DNA from: UBA1014 sp964344035
Lineage (GTDB): Bacteria > SAR324 > NAC60-12
NCBI GenBank assembly: GCA_964344035.1
Contig: CAYFLK010000003.1
Coordinates: 1-64,000 of the forward strand
Direction of reading: 5' to 3'
Length of the DNA: 64,000 nucleotides
Part shown: in pieces, positions 7,445 to 15,883 of the stretch
Layout: each line of letters starts with the position of its first letter
Numbering within the stretch: the stretch's first letter is position 1
Notes under the pieces: generated by a model
The model's database searches: none
What the model saw: only the letters and a program-made list of their open reading frames with translations
Told to the model about the DNA's origin: nothing
Translations under genes and position numbers: made by a program

Positions 7445-9162
7445 TTTTCCACAAGGGTCCAGAGGTGTTCCGTCATCGCGGTTTCCATTTTTTCACGTGT
7501 GGCAACATCAACACTGCGAAAGGTGATGGCCTGCGTAGGGCAGTATCGAGCGCAGGCGGGATTCCCCCCGCACAGGTCGCATTTCACCACGGTTTCCCTC
7601 GATTCCGCATATGTAATACCACCGGTCGGACAGGCTGGAATGCAGAGCATGCAGCTGACGCAGTCTTCCTCAATAACACTGATGACGCCTTGTTCGTCGA
7701 GTTCCAATGCATCGTAATGGCAAGCCTCCAAGCAGTGAACCTCTTCGCAGTGGGTGCACATGATGGGGAGGAAAAAATCGTCCCTGGGATAGGCGACCTG
7801 GATGCGCAGTTCGGAAGGTCGCACAGCCTGTTCATGTTCGATTGAACAAGCGACTTCGCACATCCGGCAGCCGGTGCACATGCCCGGGTTGACCGCCAGC
7901 AACCGCTGCACCCCGGCTTCATCTGATTCATCGTATGCGGGAGGAATCATGAAGGGAATCCCCTCGCCGACAGTCTCTGATCCACGCGTTTGCGTGTCCT
8001 CAGTAGCCAGAACGGCGGCAAAGGAACCTAAAGGGGTCCATTTGGTCTGCAGCCATCCGTCGAAACGGCCGCGGTTGAAAGGAACTAGCGCTTCAGGACG
8101 CTTGCCTTCCTCCACCCAGCGGGCGAGATGACGCCCGACAATCGGGCCGAGTGCGAGACCGTGTCCGCAGAAACCGGAAGCCAGCAGCACGTTTTCGTTG
8201 AGTTGATCGATGATGGGCATCCCGTCCGGAGTGTTGGGGTCCTGACCGCCCCAAGTGCGCAGCAGCCGGGCTTTATCAAGCCCGTTTACAAGTCGTGAAA
8301 CATGTGCGACCGCCATGGACAGGTTATCGCCGGTGGTGCGCGTGTCCTCCTGTTTCTCCTCCTCGATCACTCCTCCGCCGAAATGCACTCCTCCGTTGCG
8401 GGTCTGCCGGAAGAACAGGTCGCTACTGGCAACCCCGAACATCTGCGGGAAAAGGTCCGGCAGCGGTTCAGTGATCATGGATTCGTACCGCACATTTCCA
8501 AGGGGCAGATCATAGCCGATTTTGCCGCACAGTTCCTGTGACCCGGGACCCGCGGCAAGGATAACTTTAGGTGCACTGGCGCTATGGGAAGTAGTTTCAA
8601 CAACCGCCTGTCCGTTATCGGTTTGGCGGATATTCAGCACCTCACTGTTAAGCAGGACGCGGGCGCCGCTTTCAACTGCGTTGCGGTAAAAGCCAGTCAC
8701 CAGCCTGAACGGGTCGCAGTGCCCGTCTTCCTGACAGTAACTGGCGCCGATGATGTTTTGCCTGCGCAGCACGGGGACCAGTTTCAGCACGTCGGTGGCA
8801 TCCATCCAGCGTACATCCAGCCCATGGGATTGCTGGCGCGAGATGTCCACCTGCATCGGACGCCTGTGATCATACATTTCAACCAGCCGCAAATTGCCGG
8901 AACGGGTGTATTCGATGTCAGTTCCCAGTTCGTCGGACAACCCCGGGAACAGGGCAACGCTATCTTTTGCCAGGGGGATTTCATCAGAAACACGTGCGGA
9001 CTGGCGGATGCCCCCGCCGGAACGTCCCGTTGCGCCGCTGCCGATGCCCTGGCGTTCGAGCAGCAGCACATCCGCGCCGGATTTTGCCAAGTAATAAGCT
9101 GTCGCGCAGCCCATTATTCCTCCGCCGACAATGATGACGTCCGCCTTTAATTCGTTCATCAT
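7441..9162 (-). CDS. FAD-dependent amino acid/amine oxidoreductase fused to a four-cluster ferredoxin
   Basis: This 573-residue protein has two halves. Residues 1-375 are a DadA/glycine-oxidase/HcnC-type FAD domain with the dinucleotide motif GGGIMG at 13-18 and an arginine-rich GATGRSGGGIR segment. Residues 425-550 are a DMSO-reductase-subunit or CooF-like ferredoxin with sixteen cysteines in four groups (CTGCRMCEVAC, CTHCEEVHCLEAC, CVSCMLCIPAC and CDLCGGNPACARYC), enough for four [4Fe-4S] clusters. HcnC-type subunits normally lack such a tail, while AOR enzymes are often encoded beside a separate four-cluster ferredoxin. The fusion therefore joins the amine-oxidising flavin to the aldehyde oxidoreductase chain. 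It overlaps its neighbours by four bases on each side. Confidence 0.88.
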   Translation of the reverse strand: MMNELKADVIIVGGGIMGCATAYYLAKSGADVLLLERQGIGSGATGRSGGGIRQSARVSDEIPLAKDSVALFPGLSDELGTDIEYTRSGNLRLVEMYDHRRPMQVDISRQQSHGLDVRWMDATDVLKLVPVLRRQNIIGASYCQEDGHCDPFRLVTGFYRNAVESGARVLLNSEVLNIRQTDNGQAVVETTSHSASAPKVILAAGPGSQELCGKIGYDLPLGNVRYESMITEPLPDLFPQMFGVASSDLFFRQTRNGGVHFGGGVIEEEKQEDTRTTGDNLSMAVAHVSRLVNGLDKARLLRTWGGQDPNTPDGMPIIDQLNENVLLASGFCGHGLALGPIVGRHLARWVEEGKRPEALVPFNRGRFDGWLQTKWTPLGSFAAVLATEDTQTRGSETVGEGIPFMIPPAYDESDEAGVQRLLAVNPGMCTGCRMCEVACSIEHEQAVRPSELRIQVAYPRDDFFLPIMCTHCEEVHCLEACHYDALELDEQGVISVIEEDCVSCMLCIPACPTGGITYAESRETVVKCDLCGGNPACARYCPTQAITFRSVDVATREKMETAMTEHLWTLVEK

Positions 9163-10628
9163 CCAGTCCTCGCCATGCCGTACCCGGTAACATGATCATC
9201 CCAGTTCAGTTCACCCGCATCAGCAACAGGGCCTCCAACCGATTCCATGGGCACGGGTTTCACCGGAGCACGCGCGGTGAAAGGTTTGATATCCTGTAAA
9301 TCGAGTCCGGTTTCTACTGCCAAGAGCCGGCGCAGAATGGATGTGCATATTCTTCCCTGGCAGCGTCCCATTCCCGCGCGGGTCCAGGGTTTCAACTGAT
9401 TGAGCCGGGTTACTCCCATGCGGACAGCGTCTCGAATTTCGCCGGCGCTGATTTCCTCGCAGCGGCAGACAGTCACCTCGTCGGAGGCCAGCTCACACAA
9501 GCCGGGTTTGATTGGGAACATCTTCCCCAGCGTGGAGACGGCATCCCGTGCCCGCGATTGCTCGAGGCGCAGGCGGTTCAGGTCAGAGTCAGCCTGAAAT
9601 CCGAGTTGCATGGCGGCAACCGTCCCAGCCAACCGCCCTTCCAGAAGCGCCACATCCGCACCGCCGATGCCCCGGGTTTCACCCACGGCAAAAAAGCCGG
9701 CAACGCTTGTTTCAAGATCGCCGTTGGTTTTGATGGCGAAACCGTCGAAACCGGGATCGTAATATTGTTCGCAGCCGCCGATACTTGGCAGTTCGATTGC
9801 GGGGATAAAACCGTAGTTCAAACAGATTGTGTCAACATCAAGTGTTTGTTCGCTGCCGGCGCGAGGTCTCCCTTTACCGTCGACTTTCATGATCACCGCG
9901 TCGCACACCTCTTCTTCTCCAAGGGCTCGGGTGACGATATGCCCGTATTTCAACGGCACACGCGCATCCAGTAGTTTTTTCTGGTTTGCCATCCCCTGTC
10001 CAAGCTTATCCCAGTGCCCCCAAAGCCTGGGCGTCTGCAGAAGAAATTCACTGCGCGACTGCAACTCCAGGATGGCGGAAATATCGCCGCCCGCTTCCAG
10101 AATCTGCACGGCTGCCAACTGCAGTAAAGGGCCTGTCCCCGCCAGCAGGAATTTCCGTCCGGGAAGCATTCCCTGCGATTTCATCATCAACTGCGCGGCG
10201 CCGACCGTCATTACGCCCGGCAGCGTCCAGCCCGGGAACGGCATTACCCGCTCATAGACCCCGGCGGCGAAGATGACGCGCTTGGCCTTCAGCGCGCGCG
10301 AGCCCTCTGTTCCGTAGAGATGGAGAATCCGTTCATCAGCGGACACATTCCAAGCTAGCGTGTTGAATTGCAGGTCGATGCCGGGGTGCTCAAGACCTTT
10401 CAGCAGTTCACGGCCTTTACTGATATTCTCCGCCAGTGCGGTGGGGTATTCGTGTCCGTCACGCACGGATGCAGGCTGTTTGTAATACTGCCCTCCGGCG
10501 CCGGAAAATTCATCCAGCAGCACCACTTTCGCTCCCGCTCCCGCCGCGCTCACCGCGGCGGAGACACCGGCAGGTCCGGCGCCGACAACGGCAATATCAG
10601 TCTTTTCCGGTTTAGCAGTTAGGCTCAT
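9159..10628 (-). CDS. HcnB-like FAD/NAD(P) oxidoreductase with BFD-type [2Fe-2S] domain
   Basis: A 489-residue flavoprotein like HcnB, opine-oxidase subunit A and the alpha subunit of D-hydroxyproline dehydrogenase. The first FAD motif GAGPAG is at 16-21; the second dinucleotide domain follows; residues 385-430 form a BFD-like [2Fe-2S] site with C388, C390, C423 and C428. In the relatives this subunit passes electrons between the catalytic FAD subunit and the HcnA-like [2Fe-2S] subunit. Here both partners are adjacent: the HcnA-like gene shares one base with its start, and the FAD-ferredoxin fusion overlaps its stop by four bases. It has no folate-binding GcvT-like domain, unlike sarcosine oxidase or N-methylglutamate dehydrogenase alpha subunits. 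Confidence 0.88.
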   Translation of the reverse strand: MSLTAKPEKTDIAVVGAGPAGVSAAVSAAGAGAKVVLLDEFSGAGGQYYKQPASVRDGHEYPTALAENISKGRELLKGLEHPGIDLQFNTLAWNVSADERILHLYGTEGSRALKAKRVIFAAGVYERVMPFPGWTLPGVMTVGAAQLMMKSQGMLPGRKFLLAGTGPLLQLAAVQILEAGGDISAILELQSRSEFLLQTPRLWGHWDKLGQGMANQKKLLDARVPLKYGHIVTRALGEEEVCDAVIMKVDGKGRPRAGSEQTLDVDTICLNYGFIPAIELPSIGGCEQYYDPGFDGFAIKTNGDLETSVAGFFAVGETRGIGGADVALLEGRLAGTVAAMQLGFQADSDLNRLRLEQSRARDAVSTLGKMFPIKPGLCELASDEVTVCRCEEISAGEIRDAVRMGVTRLNQLKPWTRAGMGRCQGRICTSILRRLLAVETGLDLQDIKPFTARAPVKPVPMESVGGPVADAGELNWDDHVTGYGMARTG

Positions 10629-10906
10629 CAGTCTGTAATAACTTCACACCCGGGTTGAACTTGCGTGATGCAGGTGCGGACATGTGATATGCCGTTCACG
10701 GTTGCCATGCAGTCGAAACACATCCCCATGCCGCAAAAGTAACCTCGTGGAGAACCGCTTTTGTCAGCGACGTGGATTTTTCTGTGTCCGGAGGCCATCA
10801 AGGCGGCGGCAATGCTTTCTCCGGAATAGGCTTGGGTTTCCTTTCCGTTTACGGTGATGCTGATTGCTTCGCCACGACGGATTCCTTCGATTCGTGATGC
10901 TTTCAC
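10628..10906 (-). CDS. HcnA-like small [2Fe-2S] protein
   Basis: A 92-residue plant-type ferredoxin domain (Fer2_4 family) with cluster cysteines C58, C63, C66 and C79. Such small subunits occur in hydrogen cyanide synthase (HcnA), opine oxidases, sarcosine oxidase and D-hydroxyproline dehydrogenase, always beside an HcnB-like flavoprotein. Here the HcnB-like gene follows with a one-base TGATG overlap, so the two are almost certainly subunits of one complex. It lies four bases after the FMN glutamate-synthase-like gene. Confidence 0.88.
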   Translation of the reverse strand: MKASRIEGIRRGEAISITVNGKETQAYSGESIAAALMASGHRKIHVADKSGSPRGYFCGMGMCFDCMATVNGISHVRTCITQVQPGCEVITD

Positions 10907-10910
10907 TTTC

Positions 10911-12242
10911 TCACCAGGGGTTTGCGACTTTGTCGATTCCGGCCAGTGGCACTCCGGTCATGGCGGAAGCCTCTAGCGTGAGCGCCCGCAAGTCTTCCGG
11001 TTCCAGGTTGTGAACATTTGATTTGCCACATGCTTTGGCGATCATCGTCAGTTCCATTGTCACCGCGCGCAGGAAGCTTGCCACCCGTTCACCGGCCTCG
11101 TCAGGGTTCAACCGCGAAGCCAGTTCTTCATCCTGGGTTGCTATACCGACCGGACAGCGCCCGGTGTGGCAGTGGTAACATGCTCCTGGAGCGGCGCCCA
11201 GTGCCGCGTAATCCGGTTCGTGCATTGGCGCGTTGCAGTTGAGGGTGATCAGAGCGGCCGTGCCAATGGCCACCGCATCCGCACCAAGCGCCAGCGCTTT
11301 TGCGACATCGGCCCCGCATTTGATGCCGCCGGAGACAACCAGCGACACTTTGCCGTACATTCCGATATCCTCCAGCGCGCGCCGCGCGGCGGGAATGGCG
11401 GCCATAGTGGGGATACCGGTATGATCAAGCAGAAATTCCGGCGATGCCCCTGTGCCGCCTTCCATGCCGTCGATCACAATCACGTCAACTCCTGATTTCG
11501 CCGCAATCTTGACATCCTGCGTCACTCGGCAGGCGGGCAGTTTGCAGAAGATCGGCAACCTGTATCCGGTGGCGTCACGCAGTTCCTCGATCTTGATCTG
11601 CATGTCGTCGGCGCCTAAAAAATCCGGATGTCGAACCGAGGAGCGCTGATCGATTTCTTTTGGCAGCTGACGCATTTCAACAACCTTGTCAATCACTTTC
11701 GCGCCCAGCAACACGCCGCCCGTACCGGGTTTCGCCCCTTGCCCAACCGCGATTTCAAGGGCATCCGAGCGCCGCAGGTGATCCAAGTCGAGTTGGTAAC
11801 GGCTTGGGGTCATCTGGTAAATCAGTTTTTTGGACGCTAAACGCTCTTCTTCGAGCATCCCTCCCTCCCCGGTGGAGGTGCAGGTGCCCAAGACCGAGGC
11901 GCCATATCCCAGCGCCATTTTGGCGTTGCGGCTGAGGGAGCCGAAGCTCATGGAGGCGATATAGACAGGGATGTCGAGTTCCATCGGGCTGCTGACCAGT
12001 TCGGGGTTGGCTCCACCCAGGACGGTTTTGGTTTCACAGAATTCGCGGTAGCCTTCGAGGGGAAGCCGTGTCATGGCAGCCGGGACAAAGGTCAGTTGAT
12101 CGAGAGTGGGGATGTTGAAAAAAGTTGAGAACCCACGAATCTGGTAGCGTCCGAGCTGGGCCTTGGTTTGAATGTCTCGGATCACCGCTGGAGGCCAGAT
12201 TTTACTCCGCGATTCAGGTTTATTTTTCAGACTTTCAGCCAT
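10911..12242 (-). CDS. FMN glutamate-synthase-domain protein, set 2 (MgsC/GlxD-like)
   Basis: A 443-residue stand-alone version of the FMN and [3Fe-4S] synthase domain of glutamate synthase, the largest subunit of N-methylglutamate-synthase (Mgs) or GlxBCD complexes. Conserved FMN-barrel segments include GQGAKPGTGG, VDVIVIDGMEGGTGA and ALGADAVAIGTA. The cluster loop reads CYHCHTGRCPVGIATQ, matching the classical CHT-x-x-CPVGIATQ motif. A strong GGGAGG site precedes the ATG at 12242. It overlaps the GXGXG gene by 16 bases. With the two genes upstream it forms a complete three-subunit set; the operon has a second, clearly diverged set. The likely reaction is transfer of an amino or N-methylamino group to 2-oxoglutarate. 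Confidence 0.85.
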   Translation of the reverse strand: MAESLKNKPESRSKIWPPAVIRDIQTKAQLGRYQIRGFSTFFNIPTLDQLTFVPAAMTRLPLEGYREFCETKTVLGGANPELVSSPMELDIPVYIASMSFGSLSRNAKMALGYGASVLGTCTSTGEGGMLEEERLASKKLIYQMTPSRYQLDLDHLRRSDALEIAVGQGAKPGTGGVLLGAKVIDKVVEMRQLPKEIDQRSSVRHPDFLGADDMQIKIEELRDATGYRLPIFCKLPACRVTQDVKIAAKSGVDVIVIDGMEGGTGASPEFLLDHTGIPTMAAIPAARRALEDIGMYGKVSLVVSGGIKCGADVAKALALGADAVAIGTAALITLNCNAPMHEPDYAALGAAPGACYHCHTGRCPVGIATQDEELASRLNPDEAGERVASFLRAVTMELTMIAKACGKSNVHNLEPEDLRALTLEASAMTGVPLAGIDKVANPW

Positions 12243-12922
12243 GCGTCCGCCTCCCGTTTGTCGAAATACCAGAGTTTCTGCGCGGCAACGACTTTTTTCC
12301 AGTCCCGCCCGACCGGGTTGAACCCGGCTTCCGTCAGGTTGTTTTCGATTTCATCGACTTCCGCGGATGTGGGAATTTGGACGGTTGCGTCCACACCCAA
12401 CCCATGGATAGTTCCTGCGACATAGATACGTCCCTGGTAGAGGGAATCACCTACGCCGTCAGCGGCATCCCCAAGGACGATCAGTTTTCCATCCTGGGCC
12501 ATGAAACCGGAAAGAAAACCGATGTTGCCGCCAACGATCACTGTTCCGCCCTTTTGCGCCACTCCCGCGCGAGCGCCAGCGTTTCCTTCGACAACAACGG
12601 TACCTCCCATCATTGAGGCGCCGACGCTTTGTCCTACCGAACCGCGCACTCTTACCAGCCCCTTGTCCATTGCTTCGCCGATGCCCCATCCCGCGTTGCG
12701 TGCGATGGTCAGTGTTCCGCCGTTGTTGAGACCGCCGCAATAATAGCCGACGCTGCCGGCGAAGGTGACATGTCCAGGACCCGGCATTGCGACACCCACA
12801 TTGTGCCTGGACCGGGGATTGTCTACGACAATCTCATCTCCGTTCGCCAGGGCCTGGCGCAGTTTTTCGTTCAACTCCCGGATGGACAGCCGGTCGGCAT
12901 CAAAACGTCTTACCGGGTCCAT
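12227..12922 (-). CDS. GXGXG-motif protein, set 2 (MgsB/GlxC-like)
   Basis: A 231-residue right-handed beta-helix protein corresponding to the C-terminal alpha-subunit domain of glutamate synthase (GXGXG domain). Repeated glycine-rich turns such as VAMPGPGHVTFAGSVG and GASMMGGTVVVEGNAG are easily seen. In the Mgs and Glx systems this domain is a free subunit that holds the amidotransferase and FMN subunits together. It overlaps the upstream amidotransferase gene by 13 bases and the downstream FMN subunit gene by 16, consistent with coupled translation of a fixed complex. GGAG lies nine bases before the ATG. Confidence 0.85.
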   Translation of the reverse strand: MDPVRRFDADRLSIRELNEKLRQALANGDEIVVDNPRSRHNVGVAMPGPGHVTFAGSVGYYCGGLNNGGTLTIARNAGWGIGEAMDKGLVRVRGSVGQSVGASMMGGTVVVEGNAGARAGVAQKGGTVIVGGNIGFLSGFMAQDGKLIVLGDAADGVGDSLYQGRIYVAGTIHGLGVDATVQIPTSAEVDEIENNLTEAGFNPVGRDWKKVVAAQKLWYFDKREADAWLKV

Positions 12923-13830
12923 ATCACCACTTCTCCGGGACCGTAACTGGTTGTGTCGATCTCCTCTCGCAGGACCTGTCGAATGGACTGCTCCTCAGTC
13001 GCCATCACCGCCATTCCATCCTGCTCTGAGACGATCAAGGGCTTTATGTCCAGGCGGTCTTTGGCCATGCCGATGCCTTCCGGAATGGAGATCATGTAGG
13101 TGAACACTCCGTCAAGCACGGACACTGAGTAGCGCAAGGCAGTTTCAAAACCGTCACCTTGTTTCATACGGTCGGCAATGAGTACGGAAATCAGTTCTGA
13201 ATCGTTTTCACTGGAGAACTCGTATCCGGACTGGTTCAGCAGCCGCCGGGATTTGAAATAGTTGGTGATCTGTCCATTGTGCACGATTGCCACATCAGGG
13301 AAAGGACAGGCCCAGAAAGGGTGACCGTGGGCGACGTCCACCTCGCTTTCCGTTGCCAGCCGGCAATGCCCGAGTCCGTGAGTGCCGATAAATTCCTGGA
13401 TGCCGTGCCGCGCTGCGACTGCTTCCGCATCGCCGACATCCTTTACGATCTCCAGTGAATGTCCAAAACTGTGCACCTCCACTCCATCCAAAGCAATCCA
13501 GGCAGCCGTCGCTTTTCCTATGTCTACGTCCGGACTTGTTTCCAGGCGGACAAATGCATCGTGTGCGGCGTCATATCCATCCCAGCAAGGGACGCCGTTC
13601 AGTTTACCTCCCGCTGATTGCAGAGCATTCTCCAGATCTTCGAGAACCTGGTCCAAACGGGAACGTCCTTCCACGCGCAGGCGAGCCACCAGCCGATCCT
13701 CGCTCCACGGGCCATAGAGGGCGAAGCCGGTTGAATCGGAGCCGCGATGGCGCAGGGCAGACATCATTTCCACCAGGTTATATCCCAGTGCTCCACTTTC
13801 AGCGAGACGTATCCCTCCTATTCCACACAT
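12910..13830 (-). CDS. Class II glutamine amidotransferase subunit, set 2 (MgsA/GlxB-like)
   Basis: A 306-residue class II (Ntn) glutamine amidotransferase, corresponding to the amino-terminal domain of glutamate synthase. The chain opens with MCGIGGI, so Cys2 is available as the nucleophile once methionine is removed; the HRGSDSTGFALY segment near residue 28 is the family's conserved loop. The subunit would release ammonia, or methylamine from gamma-glutamylmethylamide, and pass it to the FMN subunit. The start has only a weak ribosome site. It follows the FMN gene of set 1 after 33 bases. Confidence 0.85.
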   Translation of the reverse strand: MCGIGGIRLAESGALGYNLVEMMSALRHRGSDSTGFALYGPWSEDRLVARLRVEGRSRLDQVLEDLENALQSAGGKLNGVPCWDGYDAAHDAFVRLETSPDVDIGKATAAWIALDGVEVHSFGHSLEIVKDVGDAEAVAARHGIQEFIGTHGLGHCRLATESEVDVAHGHPFWACPFPDVAIVHNGQITNYFKSRRLLNQSGYEFSSENDSELISVLIADRMKQGDGFETALRYSVSVLDGVFTYMISIPEGIGMAKDRLDIKPLIVSEQDGMAVMATEEQSIRQVLREEIDTTSYGPGEVVIWTR

Positions 13831-13863
13831 TCGGTGCTACAGTTTCCGTGTTGAGATATTTGC

Positions 13864-15183
13864 TTAACAGAATCCAAATCTATCGGTGAAAGTGAAGTTC
13901 GTACCCACCAAGGGGATTCCGGTCATGGCGCAGGCTTCCAGGGTCAGCGAGCGGATGTCTTCACGTTCCAGGTTAGCAAGTTTTGTTTTTCCCGCAGCCT
14001 TGGCAATGATGATGGCCTCGTTGGTCATCGCGGTGATGTAGTTGGCCACTCTTTCCGCAGCATCTTCCTTGAGCAGTTTACGGTACTTGGGGTCCTGCGT
14101 GCAGATGCCGGAACCGCAGATGCCCTCGTGACACTGGGAGCAGGCAGTGCATCCCATAGCAATGTTTGCTCCGGTGCCGATTCCCACCGCGTCCGCGCCC
14201 AGCGCAAGGGCCTTGGCCACATCCGCGCCGTCCTTGATTCCTCCGGAGACGATCAGGCTGAATTCCCCCTTCAGTCCCATGTCCTCAATTGCCCGGGTTG
14301 CCTGAACGAGCGCGGGCAGGGTGGGGATGCCCAGGTTCTTGGAAGCAACCACCGGGGCGGCGCCGGTGCCCGCCTGGCATCCGTCGACGACGATGCCGTC
14401 CGCGCTGGTCTTGACCGCGATTTTCACGTCTTCGGTGACTCTCCCCGCCCCGATTTTCAGGAAGATCGGGATTTTGCCGTTGGTGATATCCCGCAGTTCC
14501 TTTATTTTGAGGACCATGTCGTCTGCGCCGAAGATATCGCCGTGGCGCGGATGGCTGTACAGGTCGATGCCTTCCGGTATCTGTCTCAGTTCAGCAATCT
14601 CGCTGGTTATCTTGTTTCCAAGCAAATGACCGGTTAGCCCGGGTTTTGCGCCGATTCCGCAGATGATCTCCAATGCGTCCGCAGCCTCGATGCTTTCCAG
14701 AGAAAACCCGAATCGGCTGGGGAGTATCTGCACCACCTGTTTGTAGGAGTTTTCTTTTTCTTCCGGGAGCAGCCCTCCTTCCCCGTTGTTGATGGAAGTG
14801 CCGACTATGCGGGTTGCTTTTGCCAGCGCGGTTTTGGCTTCCTTGCTCAACGCCCCGTAGGACATTCCGGAAATCATAATCGGGGTTTCAATTTCCAGTG
14901 GTGTTTTAGCATGCCTGGAGCCGAGAATGGTTTTGGTTACGCAGGGTTCCCGGTAGGTGTCGACCGACAGTCTGGAGAGCTGCGCCGGCAGCACAAGCAG
15001 GTCATCGAAATCGGGGAAGTGGGTTGCCGCTCCCATGCCCCTGACGCGGTGCTGACCCGTGACCGCTTTGTGGTTGATCTCAGCGCGCGTTTCCTTGGTC
15101 CAGACACCCTGCTGCGCGATTGAGACTTTGGGCACTTTTTTGGCCTTGTCCAGGTATCTGACATTGCTGCTGCTTTCAGGCAT
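13864..15183 (-). CDS. FMN glutamate-synthase-domain protein, set 1 (MgsC/GlxD-like)
   Basis: A roughly 439-residue paralogue of the FMN subunit at 10911-12242. FMN-barrel segments such as IGAKPGLTG, ADGIVVDGCQAGTGAAP and ALGADAVGIGTG are conserved. The iron-sulfur loop is different from set 2: CTACSQCHEGICGSGICTQ instead of the CPVGIATQ form, so cluster binding may differ. I prefer the ATG at 15183, which has GAGG eight bases upstream and gives MPESSSN; in-frame ATG at 15189 and a longer frame to 15216 are also open. The similarity between the two copies is only moderate by eye, so the duplication is old rather than recent. Confidence 0.83.
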   Translation of the reverse strand: MPESSSNVRYLDKAKKVPKVSIAQQGVWTKETRAEINHKAVTGQHRVRGMGAATHFPDFDDLLVLPAQLSRLSVDTYREPCVTKTILGSRHAKTPLEIETPIMISGMSYGALSKEAKTALAKATRIVGTSINNGEGGLLPEEKENSYKQVVQILPSRFGFSLESIEAADALEIICGIGAKPGLTGHLLGNKITSEIAELRQIPEGIDLYSHPRHGDIFGADDMVLKIKELRDITNGKIPIFLKIGAGRVTEDVKIAVKTSADGIVVDGCQAGTGAAPVVASKNLGIPTLPALVQATRAIEDMGLKGEFSLIVSGGIKDGADVAKALALGADAVGIGTGANIAMGCTACSQCHEGICGSGICTQDPKYRKLLKEDAAERVANYITAMTNEAIIIAKAAGKTKLANLEREDIRSLTLEACAMTGIPLVGTNFTFTDRFGFC

Positions 15184-15193
15184 ATTCATGACC

Positions 15194-15883
15194 TCATTGC
15201 TGATGGGCAGGAACAAACAGTGAGTATTTGTGACGCCCTGATTCTAATGGTATAACGCTTTTGAAATCATCCACGGGATGGTCAATCTGATAGCACTCAA
15301 AAAGTTCGGATACTATCCTTTTTTCATCCGTGGTGATGGGGATGACGCGGACATTGTTTCCCAGCTTGCTTTCCAGCCCGGGGTCGACGGAATGGATCAC
15401 GCCTCGGTACATGGATTCGCCGATCACGGGTCCTATTTCCCCGAGGACGATGATGCGACCGCCTAATGTCATGTAACCCGCCCAGCGGCCGACATCTCCA
15501 CAGACAATCAGGCTCCCCCCTTTCATGCCGAAACCGAGCCTGCTTCCGCTGCTGCCTTTGACAAAAATCACGCCGCCCATCATAGAAGGTCCGCAGTTGC
15601 TGCCGGTGTTACGCTGGACAATGATTTCGCCCGCGCTCATGTTGTCCCCGGTGTACCAGCCGGTGTTCCCATGAATATCAAGAGTGGGACCGGCCAGGAA
15701 ACCACCGGTGAAATAACCGGTGCTTCCACGCACGGTCACCCTGCCTTTCCCCTTGAGCGCGGTGCCCAGGTTATGTGCCGAGTGCGGATTTTGTAGTGTG
15801 ATTTCAGAGTGATTTCTGATCAATTTACGCAGTTCCCTGTTGATCTCGGCGCTCCCTCTTTCCGCGATGTCTAAATATTCCAT
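15194..15883 (-). CDS. GXGXG-motif protein, set 1 (MgsB/GlxC-like)
   Basis: A 229-residue GXGXG-domain protein matching the equivalent gene of set 2 along its length, with turns such as GRVTVRGSTGYFTGGF and GPSMMGGVIFVKGSSG. It would link the glutaminase and FMN subunits of the first synthase set. It overlaps the amidotransferase gene by exactly 13 bases, the same overlap as in set 2, which points to duplication of the whole three-gene block. Confidence 0.85.
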   Translation of the reverse strand: MEYLDIAERGSAEINRELRKLIRNHSEITLQNPHSAHNLGTALKGKGRVTVRGSTGYFTGGFLAGPTLDIHGNTGWYTGDNMSAGEIIVQRNTGSNCGPSMMGGVIFVKGSSGSRLGFGMKGGSLIVCGDVGRWAGYMTLGGRIIVLGEIGPVIGESMYRGVIHSVDPGLESKLGNNVRVIPITTDEKRIVSELFECYQIDHPVDDFKSVIPLESGRHKYSLFVPAHQQ

